This document shows positions 9,605 to 17,590 of a stretch of 64,000 nt of DNA, in pieces. Positions within the stretch are counted from its first letter, which is position 1. Every line of letters starts with the position of its first letter. Location: the NCBI GenBank assembly GCA_944323785.1, contig CALUTU010000009.1, positions 29,616 through 93,615 on the forward strand, in the 5' to 3' direction. Source of the DNA: an uncultured Bacteroidales bacterium. Lineage in GTDB: Bacteria; Bacteroidota; Bacteroidia; Bacteroidales; UBA932. The notes under the pieces were generated by a model. The model was not told the origin of the DNA. It worked only from the letters and a program-made list of their open reading frames with translations, and made no database searches. Position numbers and translations under genes: made by a program.

Positions 9605-11305
9605 TTATACGGCCCTCACTTCCTTCATATATCTTCCGGCAGTGACACCGGTCTCTTTCTGAAAAGAACGGTAAAACACAGATATCGAGCTATATCCCAG
9701 ATCATCAGCGAGCTGCTTGAGAGGTATGTCCACCGACTTGTCGGACATAATCAGAGTAGCCTCTACTATGCGCCATGAATTGAGGTAGTCGCTGAAAGAC
9801 TTTCCCGACATACTGTTTATAGCCCTTGAAAGATAGGTTCTGTTTGTTCCAAGTATATCAGCCAGACTGTCTCTTGTCAAAGACTTCATCCTATACACCT
9901 TCTGCTCCCGCATAAGGTTCTCAACTTTTGCAAACAGCTCGCGGTCTGTTTCTGTAACAACGGAGTCCTGGCGCTTCTCCCCATTCTGCTTGGCAGCAAC
10001 CTCCAGTTCCTGCTTCCTCTTGAACTCCTCCACATACCGCTGATGCTTCTCGACCAGCAGCCTGTAGGTATTGCGCTGATGCCGATATAAGAACAGCAGA
10101 AACAGCATCACGAGAACTGCTATCAGGAGGACAGCTATATAAATCAGCATCCGCTGCCTGGTCTTAAGATGATCCAGCTCTGCCGCCTGCGCCATGTTCT
10201 CATACTTCATCTTCTGGATAGACATAAGCATGGAATTGAACTCCAGCTCTCTCTTCCTGTTGGAGACACTGTCAAGGTAAGCCCTGTAATTCTCCAGCCA
10301 CGACACAGCCTCATCATTGCGGTTCTGGATAAGGGCATTGTCTATCAGACAGGACAACAGTTCCTTGCGGCACTCGTGATTGTCATGCCTGTACGAGACA
10401 TCCAGTCCTCTCTCAAACATATCCTCGGCCTCAGCATACTGCCCTGAAGACATAAGCATCCTTCCATAATCCAGATACACAAAGGTCTCTGTCCCGGCAT
10501 CCGCATAATGCGCATACTCCAGAGCCGATATATAATATCTCTCAGCCTCGGCATAATTGCCTGACGATGAATTGATATCTGCATATACCTTACAGATAAG
10601 CGCATAGAGAGTCACCACCTCGCCGCGGCGGGCCAGATCCCAGGCCGGGCCGATATACTTGAGTGCCTCGGCATCTTGACCGCAGACATGCAGCATCATG
10701 GCCATCATAAGGCTGGCAGAGGCCTTATTGTCAACTAATGAAGAATACTCCACCAGCTTGTAAGCTTCCTCGGCATATTCCATACCCTGCCTGTCGGACC
10801 TGATGTAGAAGAGATAGATGATGTCCATGAGAACGCCGAGACGGTTCCCGGGACTCATAGTAAGGGACGCATAATGATAACTTTTCTGATAGTACTCCAT
10901 GGCTTTTGAGTAATTCAGCTCGGCCTTTATCGCGCATCCCCCATAAATACTGTAATACAGATACTTAAGAACATTGTCCCAGGATTGTTCAACATAAGGC
11001 TCTATACTGTCCAGATAGTAAAGAGCCGAATCGGTACGTTCCTTGAAGAGCCAGGCCTGCGCCATATACACACCGCTGTATAAAGCGCAGAGAGTATCTC
11101 CGGCAGCTATGGCGTCCCTGAGGACAGGACGGGTATATATTATAACAGAGTCATCATTACCGACACTGTTGAAACGCCTCCAGGCATCCTTGTGCTCATC
11201 GAGTTGTCCACTGTCATACTTAATGTCGACGGAAGGGGACTCCGAACATGATGCGGCGACGCATAATACCGCAGCGCACAATATGATAAAACCCTGTACT
11301 CTCAT
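9605..11305 (-). CDS. membrane TPR regulator with AraC-type HTH
   Basis: A 566-residue predicted one-component regulator. The N-terminus is a lipoprotein-like signal (MRVQGFIILCAAVL ending VAASC). About 330 residues of TPR-like helical repeats follow, then a transmembrane helix at about 386-407, a basic coiled segment, and an AraC-family DNA-binding domain in the last 100 residues (SLADILGTNRTYLSRAIN and LADDLGYSSISVFYRSFQK are the two HTH units). The TPR part would lie in the periplasm and the HTH in the cytoplasm. The start at 11305 is chosen because the promoter boxes at 11330-11360 would place the transcript start after the longer frame's ATG (11368). It lies between BACON lipoprotein genes and may control them. 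Confidence 0.82.
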   Translation of the reverse strand: MRVQGFIILCAAVLCVAASCSESPSVDIKYDSGQLDEHKDAWRRFNSVGNDDSVIIYTRPVLRDAIAAGDTLCALYSGVYMAQAWLFKERTDSALYYLDSIEPYVEQSWDNVLKYLYYSIYGGCAIKAELNYSKAMEYYQKSYHYASLTMSPGNRLGVLMDIIYLFYIRSDRQGMEYAEEAYKLVEYSSLVDNKASASLMMAMMLHVCGQDAEALKYIGPAWDLARRGEVVTLYALICKVYADINSSSGNYAEAERYYISALEYAHYADAGTETFVYLDYGRMLMSSGQYAEAEDMFERGLDVSYRHDNHECRKELLSCLIDNALIQNRNDEAVSWLENYRAYLDSVSNRKRELEFNSMLMSIQKMKYENMAQAAELDHLKTRQRMLIYIAVLLIAVLVMLFLLFLYRHQRNTYRLLVEKHQRYVEEFKRKQELEVAAKQNGEKRQDSVVTETDRELFAKVENLMREQKVYRMKSLTRDSLADILGTNRTYLSRAINSMSGKSFSDYLNSWRIVEATLIMSDKSVDIPLKQLADDLGYSSISVFYRSFQKETGVTAGRYMKEVRAV

Positions 11306-11329
11306 ATCTGTCTCATAACTGTCAAACGG

Positions 11330-11360
11330 CAAAGATACGAAAAATAGGGGCCATGTCAAA
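11330..11360 (-). promoter_or_regulatory. promoter of TPR/AraC regulator
   Basis: On the minus strand TTTG (11357-11360), 19 bp, TATCTTTG (11330-11337). The -33 element falls in the loop side of the terminator hairpin of the upstream operon. Confidence 0.72.
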
Positions 11361-11374
11361 TATGACACAGCCCC
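11347..11374 (-). terminator. terminator of the 11.4-16.3 kb lipoprotein operon
   Basis: On the minus strand a 12-bp stem (GGGGCTGTGTCA with TGACATGGCCCC, two G-T pairs, four-base loop) is followed by TATTTTTC. It lies 28 bp past the stop of the BACON gene. Confidence 0.85.
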
Positions 11375-11402
11375 CGAGCAAGTTTAAAACACATCAACTA
11401 AA

Positions 11403-13178
11403 TTATCCTCTTTCCGCCCTCCTCAGCATCTTATTTATAACTCGCACATTGTCTGCCTTGTACGGTGACATATAATTTTCGGAGACAGAAACTTCGCCAG
11501 ACTTCCTGCAGAACGTGCGCTCAGGCGCGTAACTTCTGTTACTGAAATCCAGAACACCTGTCCATTCTCCGTCCCACACATGTCCCAAGTCATCTGTAAA
11601 TGCAAATGATATCGTATATGTATCATCTCCGTTATTTGTAATGCTCAGGTCTCCGCTGACCGCAGGAGCACAACCTACAATCAAACCTTCCAAGGTCTCC
11701 ATATAATTGGTTCCCATAAGATAATCGCCATCCAGATAACCTGTCACATACTCTCCGGGTGCAGGATTCACAGGATCAACGGAGGGAGTATACACCGCTG
11801 ATGCCAATCCGGCGTTGAAATCCACCTCTTCTGTGATAAGTTCCAGCTGCACGACATCCGTAGCCGATTCCAGGACCACAATCCAGTTCCCGGTGCCGTT
11901 TCCATAATAATCCCCCCAGAACTGGGCAGAACCAGACGCCCCTTCAAGGTCCAGAGTATAGTCATCAGTCAATGTCGAATAAGGCCCGGGGAACCCCGTC
12001 ACCTCAAGCGCACCGTTATATGAGCATTCCACAGAGTATCCCTCAGCTGTAACGAAAGAACACTCGACTGTATAATTTCCAGGCTCACCGCTGACTTTCA
12101 TCTCTCCGTCGGAAATAAGTCCTTCAAATACATTCTCAGATTCATCAATATAACTGATATAAGTACCCATAGTAAGAGTCACACCCATGTAGTTGAAGTA
12201 CTCTCCAGGATTAATGGACATTGCCTCAGGCACACTGGAACCAGCAAGTGTATAGTCACCTGTCGCGATATTTCCACTTTCGTCATAATGCATAAATACA
12301 TCCACATTCAAAATACTTCCCGGCGGCACTACATATCCGAAGAAGTCAACTTCCATGTCTGTAAAAGTCAATTGAACTTCCATAAGGCCGCCTTCCTCTC
12401 CAGACACGTACACAGCCGCTCCCTGCGAAGCCTCCATATCGATATCCTGATTAAGTACCGTTTCGCCGCCACTGCCTCCAGATGCATTGTCGTAGTCAGG
12501 ATTACCAGAATAGGTAAGATAATGCCTCATTCCCGTCTCATCGGTAAGACTGGCCTCCGCATGCATTACACCGCCGTCATAAGATATGATCAACGTCCCT
12601 TCGGTAAATCCGACATCAAAAACCACCTCTCCGTCCACCGACGTTCTCAATGCCTGAGTATGATCGGGTGCAAATGTCATATCCGCAGTAGCTCCCTGCT
12701 CTCCCAGGACATACGTACCGGCCGCAGGCAGAGGGTTGTCCGGATTCTCAGGAGCTGATGCCGTATATAAATCAAACGCATAATAGGAACCTCCGTCCAT
12801 AGCACCGTCATTATACTCCATATCCGACAATATCGTATAGTAATTGTACTCACCGTTCAGTCCATACTGCGAACCATAATAGGTACCGCTCATGAACGTA
12901 CAATCGATGACGTAATCATACGAAGCCTGAATCACGTTGAGCTGAGCAGTCACACTTTCATTCTCATCATAGGTATATGTAAGCGTGACTATGGAACTTC
13001 TGTCCTCATCCGCCGTGTTTTCGTCAACGTTGAACACTATGCGGCCGGGTGTATCGTAATTGAACCCGCCAAGCCAATTTTCCGTAGGCTCTGCTAAAAT
13101 CGTTCCTCCTTCCACAGGATTTACAATCCGGTATTCTATAACAGCCTCGCCTCCTTCCATAGGAACGGTCAGGTTCAT
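11403..13178 (-). CDS. BACON-domain surface protein, signal peptide out of frame
   Basis: The 591-residue frame begins directly inside a BACON-like domain (MNLTVPMEGGEAVIEYRI, then NWLGGFNYDTPG, LNVIQASYDY), with no export signal. Three further beta repeats follow, each with the pattern YYGxGxGNWxxxLE or NPAPGEYVxG, as in the protein at 14747. A good lipoprotein signal is encoded immediately upstream in another frame (13175-13294) and ends in a TGA that overlaps this ATG. An intact copy would be about 628 residues. Third gene of the operon starting at 16342. Either the gene is broken in this strain, the assembly has a one-base error, or the shift is bypassed. Confidence 0.7.
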   Translation of the reverse strand: MNLTVPMEGGEAVIEYRIVNPVEGGTILAEPTENWLGGFNYDTPGRIVFNVDENTADEDRSSIVTLTYTYDENESVTAQLNVIQASYDYVIDCTFMSGTYYGSQYGLNGEYNYYTILSDMEYNDGAMDGGSYYAFDLYTASAPENPDNPLPAAGTYVLGEQGATADMTFAPDHTQALRTSVDGEVVFDVGFTEGTLIISYDGGVMHAEASLTDETGMRHYLTYSGNPDYDNASGGSGGETVLNQDIDMEASQGAAVYVSGEEGGLMEVQLTFTDMEVDFFGYVVPPGSILNVDVFMHYDESGNIATGDYTLAGSSVPEAMSINPGEYFNYMGVTLTMGTYISYIDESENVFEGLISDGEMKVSGEPGNYTVECSFVTAEGYSVECSYNGALEVTGFPGPYSTLTDDYTLDLEGASGSAQFWGDYYGNGTGNWIVVLESATDVVQLELITEEVDFNAGLASAVYTPSVDPVNPAPGEYVTGYLDGDYLMGTNYMETLEGLIVGCAPAVSGDLSITNNGDDTYTISFAFTDDLGHVWDGEWTGVLDFSNRSYAPERTFCRKSGEVSVSENYMSPYKADNVRVINKMLRRAERG

Positions 13179-13294
13179 AAGTTTGCCGAGATCAGATCTA
13201 TCTCAGGGAGACTGGTGTTTACGTCCGGCTCTTTTTCACAGCCGGACAGTACCGGCACTAAAGCCAGAAACAATGGCATCAGATATTTTTTCAT
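13175..13294 (-). pseudogene. detached lipoprotein signal peptide of the BACON gene
   Basis: A 39-codon frame encodes MKKYLMPLFLALVPVLSGC, a textbook lipoprotein signal, then about 20 residues and a TGA at 13175-13177. The TGA shares bases with the ATG of the 591-residue BACON frame. Read in the downstream frame, the DNA just before that ATG would give SDLGKL, a natural lead into the BACON strand. This points to a one-base indel near 13180-13200 that separates signal from body. It begins 21 bp after the Omp28-like gene. Confidence 0.65.
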
Positions 13295-13315
13295 ACAGTA
13301 GAAATCCATTAAAGC

Positions 13316-14719
13316 TTATTCGTACTCAAATACTGCAAAACCATTGACAGGAATACTTACCGCATTGTCCATGACATATCCGTAATCACCATATATGGCA
13401 TACTGGGCACTTCCAGTAAACGAACCTTTTCTGTTCAGCATTACAAGAATATGAAGATTGTCCGAATCAAGGACAGACTCAGGCACAGGTATGGAGAACG
13501 TTTTCTCCAGAAGACCGTTCGCTGTCAAAGAAACAGCATCACCCCACATCTCCGTCATCTCCGCTCTGGCCACATTGTTGTGAACATAATCCGAGGAACC
13601 GCCCAACTGCTCGTACACCATGCCGTCCTCCAGAACAAATACGCTCACTAAATACTCTCCGGCCTGCTTTGAGGCAATACTCAAATCCACTACGATATTG
13701 CCGTCCTCAATACGCGAGGACCCGGCCGCCATAGTATTTGCAGGAAGATCCTCAGCCGCCTCGACAGCCAGATCATTTATGATGTTCTGCACTATCGCAC
13801 TCGGATAGGTGCCGCCTATCTCCGCATAATTGTTCATAAATCCGGCAGGCAGACCGTCTATACTGAAATAATCCGCATAATCCTCTCCCGCATCATAATT
13901 AAGGCCCCCTTCCGACTGCCATACATGCACGCTGAGGGGAAGAATATGCCTGGGATCGTTCTCAATAGCGTCCATAAGGCCGACATTCATCCTCGGACAG
14001 TTGCCGCACCATGTCGCCGTAAATCTCATCATGACCGAACGGCGCAGGAACTCACTGCCATAATCAGCCTCAAGCCGGCCCATCTGTGTCACATTGACAA
14101 CTGCATTGGTGACACCGTCAACACCATTGAGAGAGATACTGCCCTCGCGGACATTGCCCTCATTGGAAGCCACAGTCATGTGGATTCTGGATGTCATGTA
14201 CTTGGAGTAGGTACTGCCATCCGACAAAAGCGTCGAGTCATACTCAATGCTGCTCACCTCTATCCAGTCTTCTACGGGCACGGCCTCGTATTTCACGTTA
14301 CCCTGCAGGGAAAATGTGTACTCTCCGCCTTTTATGCCCACCATAGCCATGGACGAGACATCGATACCGGGAGTAACATCCTGAATAACCATGTATTTGG
14401 TAGCAGATCCTCCGGACTCCACAGTGAAAGACGATACCCTCTCACTATGCTCCGGATTAAGAGACTGTACATTGATATGCAGCGTAGCCGCACCCGCAGC
14501 TCCACTAAGGGGTGAGACATAGAACCAGTCTCCCTCGGTCCCCGTCACCTTCCAGCTGTCGTCAAACTCAAGAGCCACCCCTACCTGCCCCTCGGCATTG
14601 GGCACCTGTATAGACTGCCCCAACAAGACCACAGGACTTTCGTCCTCTCCTGCAGGGTTGCAGGAGAAGACGGAAAGACCGATGGCCAATATAATGACCG
14701 TATAAAGCAAATTTTTCAT
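13316..14719 (-). CDS. Omp28-like lipoprotein: BACON domains plus thioredoxin fold
   Basis: A 467-residue lipoprotein (signal ending LSVFSC). Two BACON-like domains occupy about residues 30-210 (GDWFYVSPLSGAAGAATLHI, VEDWIEVSSIEY, AVVNVTQMG). They are followed by a thioredoxin-like domain with FTATWCGNCPRM, the CxxC signature of Omp28-related outer membrane proteins, and a cis-proline-type segment (GLPAGFMNN). The C-terminal 120 residues are beta-rich. The CxxC suggests disulfide or redox handling at the cell surface, but Omp28 function is not established. Middle gene of a three-gene operon, with gaps of 27 and 21 bp. The codon pair ATG TGT ATG allows a start at 14725; the ATG next to the lysine was chosen. 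Confidence 0.82.
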   Translation of the reverse strand: MKNLLYTVIILAIGLSVFSCNPAGEDESPVVLLGQSIQVPNAEGQVGVALEFDDSWKVTGTEGDWFYVSPLSGAAGAATLHINVQSLNPEHSERVSSFTVESGGSATKYMVIQDVTPGIDVSSMAMVGIKGGEYTFSLQGNVKYEAVPVEDWIEVSSIEYDSTLLSDGSTYSKYMTSRIHMTVASNEGNVREGSISLNGVDGVTNAVVNVTQMGRLEADYGSEFLRRSVMMRFTATWCGNCPRMNVGLMDAIENDPRHILPLSVHVWQSEGGLNYDAGEDYADYFSIDGLPAGFMNNYAEIGGTYPSAIVQNIINDLAVEAAEDLPANTMAAGSSRIEDGNIVVDLSIASKQAGEYLVSVFVLEDGMVYEQLGGSSDYVHNNVARAEMTEMWGDAVSLTANGLLEKTFSIPVPESVLDSDNLHILVMLNRKGSFTGSAQYAIYGDYGYVMDNAVSIPVNGFAVFEYE

Positions 14720-14746
14720 ACACATCTGATTATCAATCCGACAATA

Positions 14747-16342
14747 CTATTCTGAGAGAACCATATCGCCTGTCCATGTGCCATAGAACTCATTGGCAAG
14801 AGGCGAGTCGTCAATAAACCGGAACTCTATAGTATAGTTACCGTTTCCGTTATTAGTAATCTCCAAGGTTCCTCCTGTAGCCGGCGCAACTGACTGAGGT
14901 TTGCCGTCAGCACCGAAGTCCCCTTTGAACCAAGTGTAAATATATCCAAAGTAATACTCGCCGGCAATAAACTCTCCAGGCAGAGGATCCCTGTTGTCCG
15001 GACTGTCAGCAGCGACTGAATATGTTCCAGACGGTATCCCGTCCTCAACACCTTCAGTATCTACTATAATATCTATCTTTATCTCATCTCCGGAGACTCC
15101 GTCCGACGGCTTGATGTCCAGTTCCCAGTTGTTATACCCGTTACCGAAATAGTTGGAATGGAACTCGGCAGTCATTACTGCACCGTCAAGGTTAAGTTCC
15201 CTGTCTTCGGTCAGGGTAGACTTCCATTCTCCTACCAGCTCTTCCGTAGTGAACGTCTTGAGCACCGGAACAGAATTGAATATGCCTGTATACAGGTCCA
15301 CTGCCATAGCAAAACCGGTATATACTGTGGACGGAGCAAGCTCATCAACCAGATAAGAGTCCGGTCCGATGGATGAGAGAGGCTTGATTATATCTTCTAT
15401 CGGCAGGTTTATACCGCCAAGTGCAAGCATCTCGTCTATGAGACCATTGATATATACCTGATAGCTTTCCCTGATCTGATCAGGTGTATAATCGGAGCCC
15501 TCCGCAGTGGAGAACATGTAGTAAACCTCGTTGTCGTCAGGGGTAACAGACATCATAACCGTAGTGCTGGTCACATCCGTGTACTCAATGGTAAAGTCAA
15601 CATCCACCATCGGCATATCTTTGGTCGTAAATGCCTCATAAGCAACCTCGGAGAGCTTCTCCAACTCAGGTGTCAAACCTATGGCATACACAACATAGTC
15701 AGTTGCCGGAAGCATGCCTTTTGCACTCACATTCAGGGTATCTCCATAGATAAGCAGACTTTGCTCGATATAGTCGGCCAACGTAAGCCCGGCTGAGTTC
15801 GCCCTCTCCTCTATGGTAAGAAGGCTGTAATTGAAATACTCATCAAATGAATCGAAGGAGTCCCAGGTAGTCTTGTCCACAAGCATATTGATATAAGGCA
15901 TCTCCTGATCCTTGGCAATGATATCCCATGTAGCCGACATATAGTCGACTTCCTTCATGGTTATCCTATATGCAGGTATCTCCCCGCCTTCGCCCTGGAT
16001 CACCTTAAGTTCAATACTGAGTGTGCCGTACGAGAGATTAATCGAAGCCTCTCTGGTCGCCTTCTCCTCGTTGGCCAGGACATCGAATGTCACTTTGCCG
16101 AATGCGGAGTGCGCGTCAAGCTCCGTTATCCAGTCCACGCCTTCCTGAACTTCTGCTGTCACTGCATCGTTCGTAGGATTCTTTATATCATAAAGGAATT
16201 CGAAACTGCCTCCGGCCATGTCTACATTGAAGGTAGTCTCGCTTAAAGGGGTGAACTGTGTAGAGGTCTTATCGTCCTTGTTGCAGGATACTGACAAAAC
16301 AGCCGCTGCGGCTGCGAAAAGAAATAATGCTGCTTTTCTCAT
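14747..16342 (-). CDS. BACON-domain lipoprotein, first gene of operon
   Basis: A 531-residue lipoprotein (lipobox VLSVSC). The BACON-like domain covers about residues 35-125 (MAGGSFEFLYDIKNPTND, VDWITELDAHSAFG, IELKVIQGE). Next comes the same middle region as in the 8397 protein (TTWDSFDSFDEY, LPATDYVVYAIGL, AMAVDLYTGIF). A C-terminal beta domain (YFGNGYNNWELDI, LPGEFIAGEYYFG, NGNGNYTIEFRF) is shared with the 591-residue protein at 11403. It therefore links the three paralogues. No catalytic site was recognised. A consensus promoter 36 bp upstream makes it the operon leader. Confidence 0.82.
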   Translation of the reverse strand: MRKAALFLFAAAAAVLSVSCNKDDKTSTQFTPLSETTFNVDMAGGSFEFLYDIKNPTNDAVTAEVQEGVDWITELDAHSAFGKVTFDVLANEEKATREASINLSYGTLSIELKVIQGEGGEIPAYRITMKEVDYMSATWDIIAKDQEMPYINMLVDKTTWDSFDSFDEYFNYSLLTIEERANSAGLTLADYIEQSLLIYGDTLNVSAKGMLPATDYVVYAIGLTPELEKLSEVAYEAFTTKDMPMVDVDFTIEYTDVTSTTVMMSVTPDDNEVYYMFSTAEGSDYTPDQIRESYQVYINGLIDEMLALGGINLPIEDIIKPLSSIGPDSYLVDELAPSTVYTGFAMAVDLYTGIFNSVPVLKTFTTEELVGEWKSTLTEDRELNLDGAVMTAEFHSNYFGNGYNNWELDIKPSDGVSGDEIKIDIIVDTEGVEDGIPSGTYSVAADSPDNRDPLPGEFIAGEYYFGYIYTWFKGDFGADGKPQSVAPATGGTLEITNNGNGNYTIEFRFIDDSPLANEFYGTWTGDMVLSE

Positions 16343-16377
16343 AAGCTAAATAATTTAGTTGATTGATTTATTTTTCA

Positions 16378-16409
16378 CAAATATACTCCGGCATATCGCA
16401 GTTTCCAAA
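16378..16409 (-). promoter_or_regulatory. promoter of the BACON/Omp28 operon
   Basis: On the minus strand TTTG (16406-16409), 20 bp, TATATTTG (16378-16385) is a full consensus match. It begins 8 bp after the ychF terminator stem. Confidence 0.78.
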
Positions 16410-16416
16410 TACAAAA

Positions 16417-16450
16417 AATGGCAATTTGACAAATTTGCCGAATTGCCATT
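16417..16450 (-). terminator. ychF terminator
   Basis: A perfect 10-bp stem (AATGGCAATT / AATTGCCATT, 14-base loop) is followed on the minus strand by a run of six T, 22 bp past the ychF stop. Confidence 0.88.
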
Positions 16451-16471
16451 CATTGATTATCAAGCACTATC

Positions 16472-17572
16472 TTAAACATTGAAAAGGAAGTGCATGATAT
16501 CTCCGTCATCAACAGTGTAATCCTTGCCCTGGACAGCCAACTTGCCTGCCGCACGGCACTCGGCCTCGGAACCGTACTTTACAAAGTCATCGTACTTGAT
16601 TACCTCTGCCCTAATGAATCCTTTTTCAAAATCAGAGTGAATGACTCCGGCAGCACGGGGAGCCTTGTCTCCTTTATGAATAGTCCACGCGCGGACCTCA
16701 GGCTCTCCGGCCGTAAAATAAGTGCGCAGACCGAGCAGGTCGTATGCGGCACGGATCAGTCTCTCAATACCCGAATGCTCCAGACCAAGCTCGGTGAGAA
16801 ACATCTGACGCTCCTCATAGCTGTCCAGTTCGGCAATCTCGGACTCTATCTTGGCCGCGATGACCAGCACGCCGGCATCCTCGTCCCTCACGGCCTCCCG
16901 GACCCGGTCCACGTAGGCATTGCCGCTTGCCGCAGACGCCTCATCTACATTGCAGACATAGAGGACCGGCTTGGCGGTAAGCAGAAAGAACTCACGGGCA
17001 GTCTTCTCGTCCTCCGGATTGTCAAACACCACCGTGCGGGCCGACTTGCCTGCCTCCAGCGCGGCCTTATACTGCATAAGTATCTCACAGGCCTTCCTCG
17101 CGTGCTTGTCTCCTCCTGTAGCCTGCTTCTGAAGCTTGCCCAGACGGCTCTCGACGGTCTCAAGGTCCTTGAGCTGCAGCTCGAGGTCGATGATCTCCTT
17201 GTCCCTCACCGGATCCACACTGCCGTCCACATGGGTGACATTGGGATCGTCAAAACAACGAAGTACATGAAGAATCGCATCTGTCTCGCGGATATTGGCC
17301 AGAAACTGATTGCCCAGCCCCTCGCCTTTGCTCGCGCCCTTGACCAGACCGGCGATATCCACTATCTCCACCGTAGCAGGCACGACCCGTTTGGGATGTA
17401 CCAGCGACTCCAGCACCTGAAGCCTTGGATCCGGCACGGTAGTCGAGCCGATATTGGGTTCGATGGTACAGAAAGGGAAATTGGCCGCCTGGGCCTTTCC
17501 GGAGCTGATACAGTTGAAGAGGGTGGATTTCCCTACGTTGGGAAGTCCGACTATTCCGCATTTCAGAGACAT
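16472..17572 (-). CDS. ychF: YchF/OLA1-family ribosome-associated ATPase
   Basis: The 366-residue length and motifs identify this universal Obg-related protein. Seen are the P-loop GLPNVGKST (8-16), the switch VDIAGLVKGASKGEGLGN, the NVDE motif in place of NKxD (which explains the ATP preference known for the family) and a C-terminal TGS domain (YFTAGEPEVRAWTIHKGDKA). It binds ribosomes and influences stress responses. It ends a minus-strand run with the transporter (18-bp gap), FBPase and dnaE, and has its own terminator. Confidence 0.97.
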   Translation of the reverse strand: MSLKCGIVGLPNVGKSTLFNCISSGKAQAANFPFCTIEPNIGSTTVPDPRLQVLESLVHPKRVVPATVEIVDIAGLVKGASKGEGLGNQFLANIRETDAILHVLRCFDDPNVTHVDGSVDPVRDKEIIDLELQLKDLETVESRLGKLQKQATGGDKHARKACEILMQYKAALEAGKSARTVVFDNPEDEKTAREFFLLTAKPVLYVCNVDEASAASGNAYVDRVREAVRDEDAGVLVIAAKIESEIAELDSYEERQMFLTELGLEHSGIERLIRAAYDLLGLRTYFTAGEPEVRAWTIHKGDKAPRAAGVIHSDFEKGFIRAEVIKYDDFVKYGSEAECRAAGKLAVQGKDYTVDDGDIMHFLFNV

Positions 17573-17590
17573 ATCTTAAATATTTTTCAT

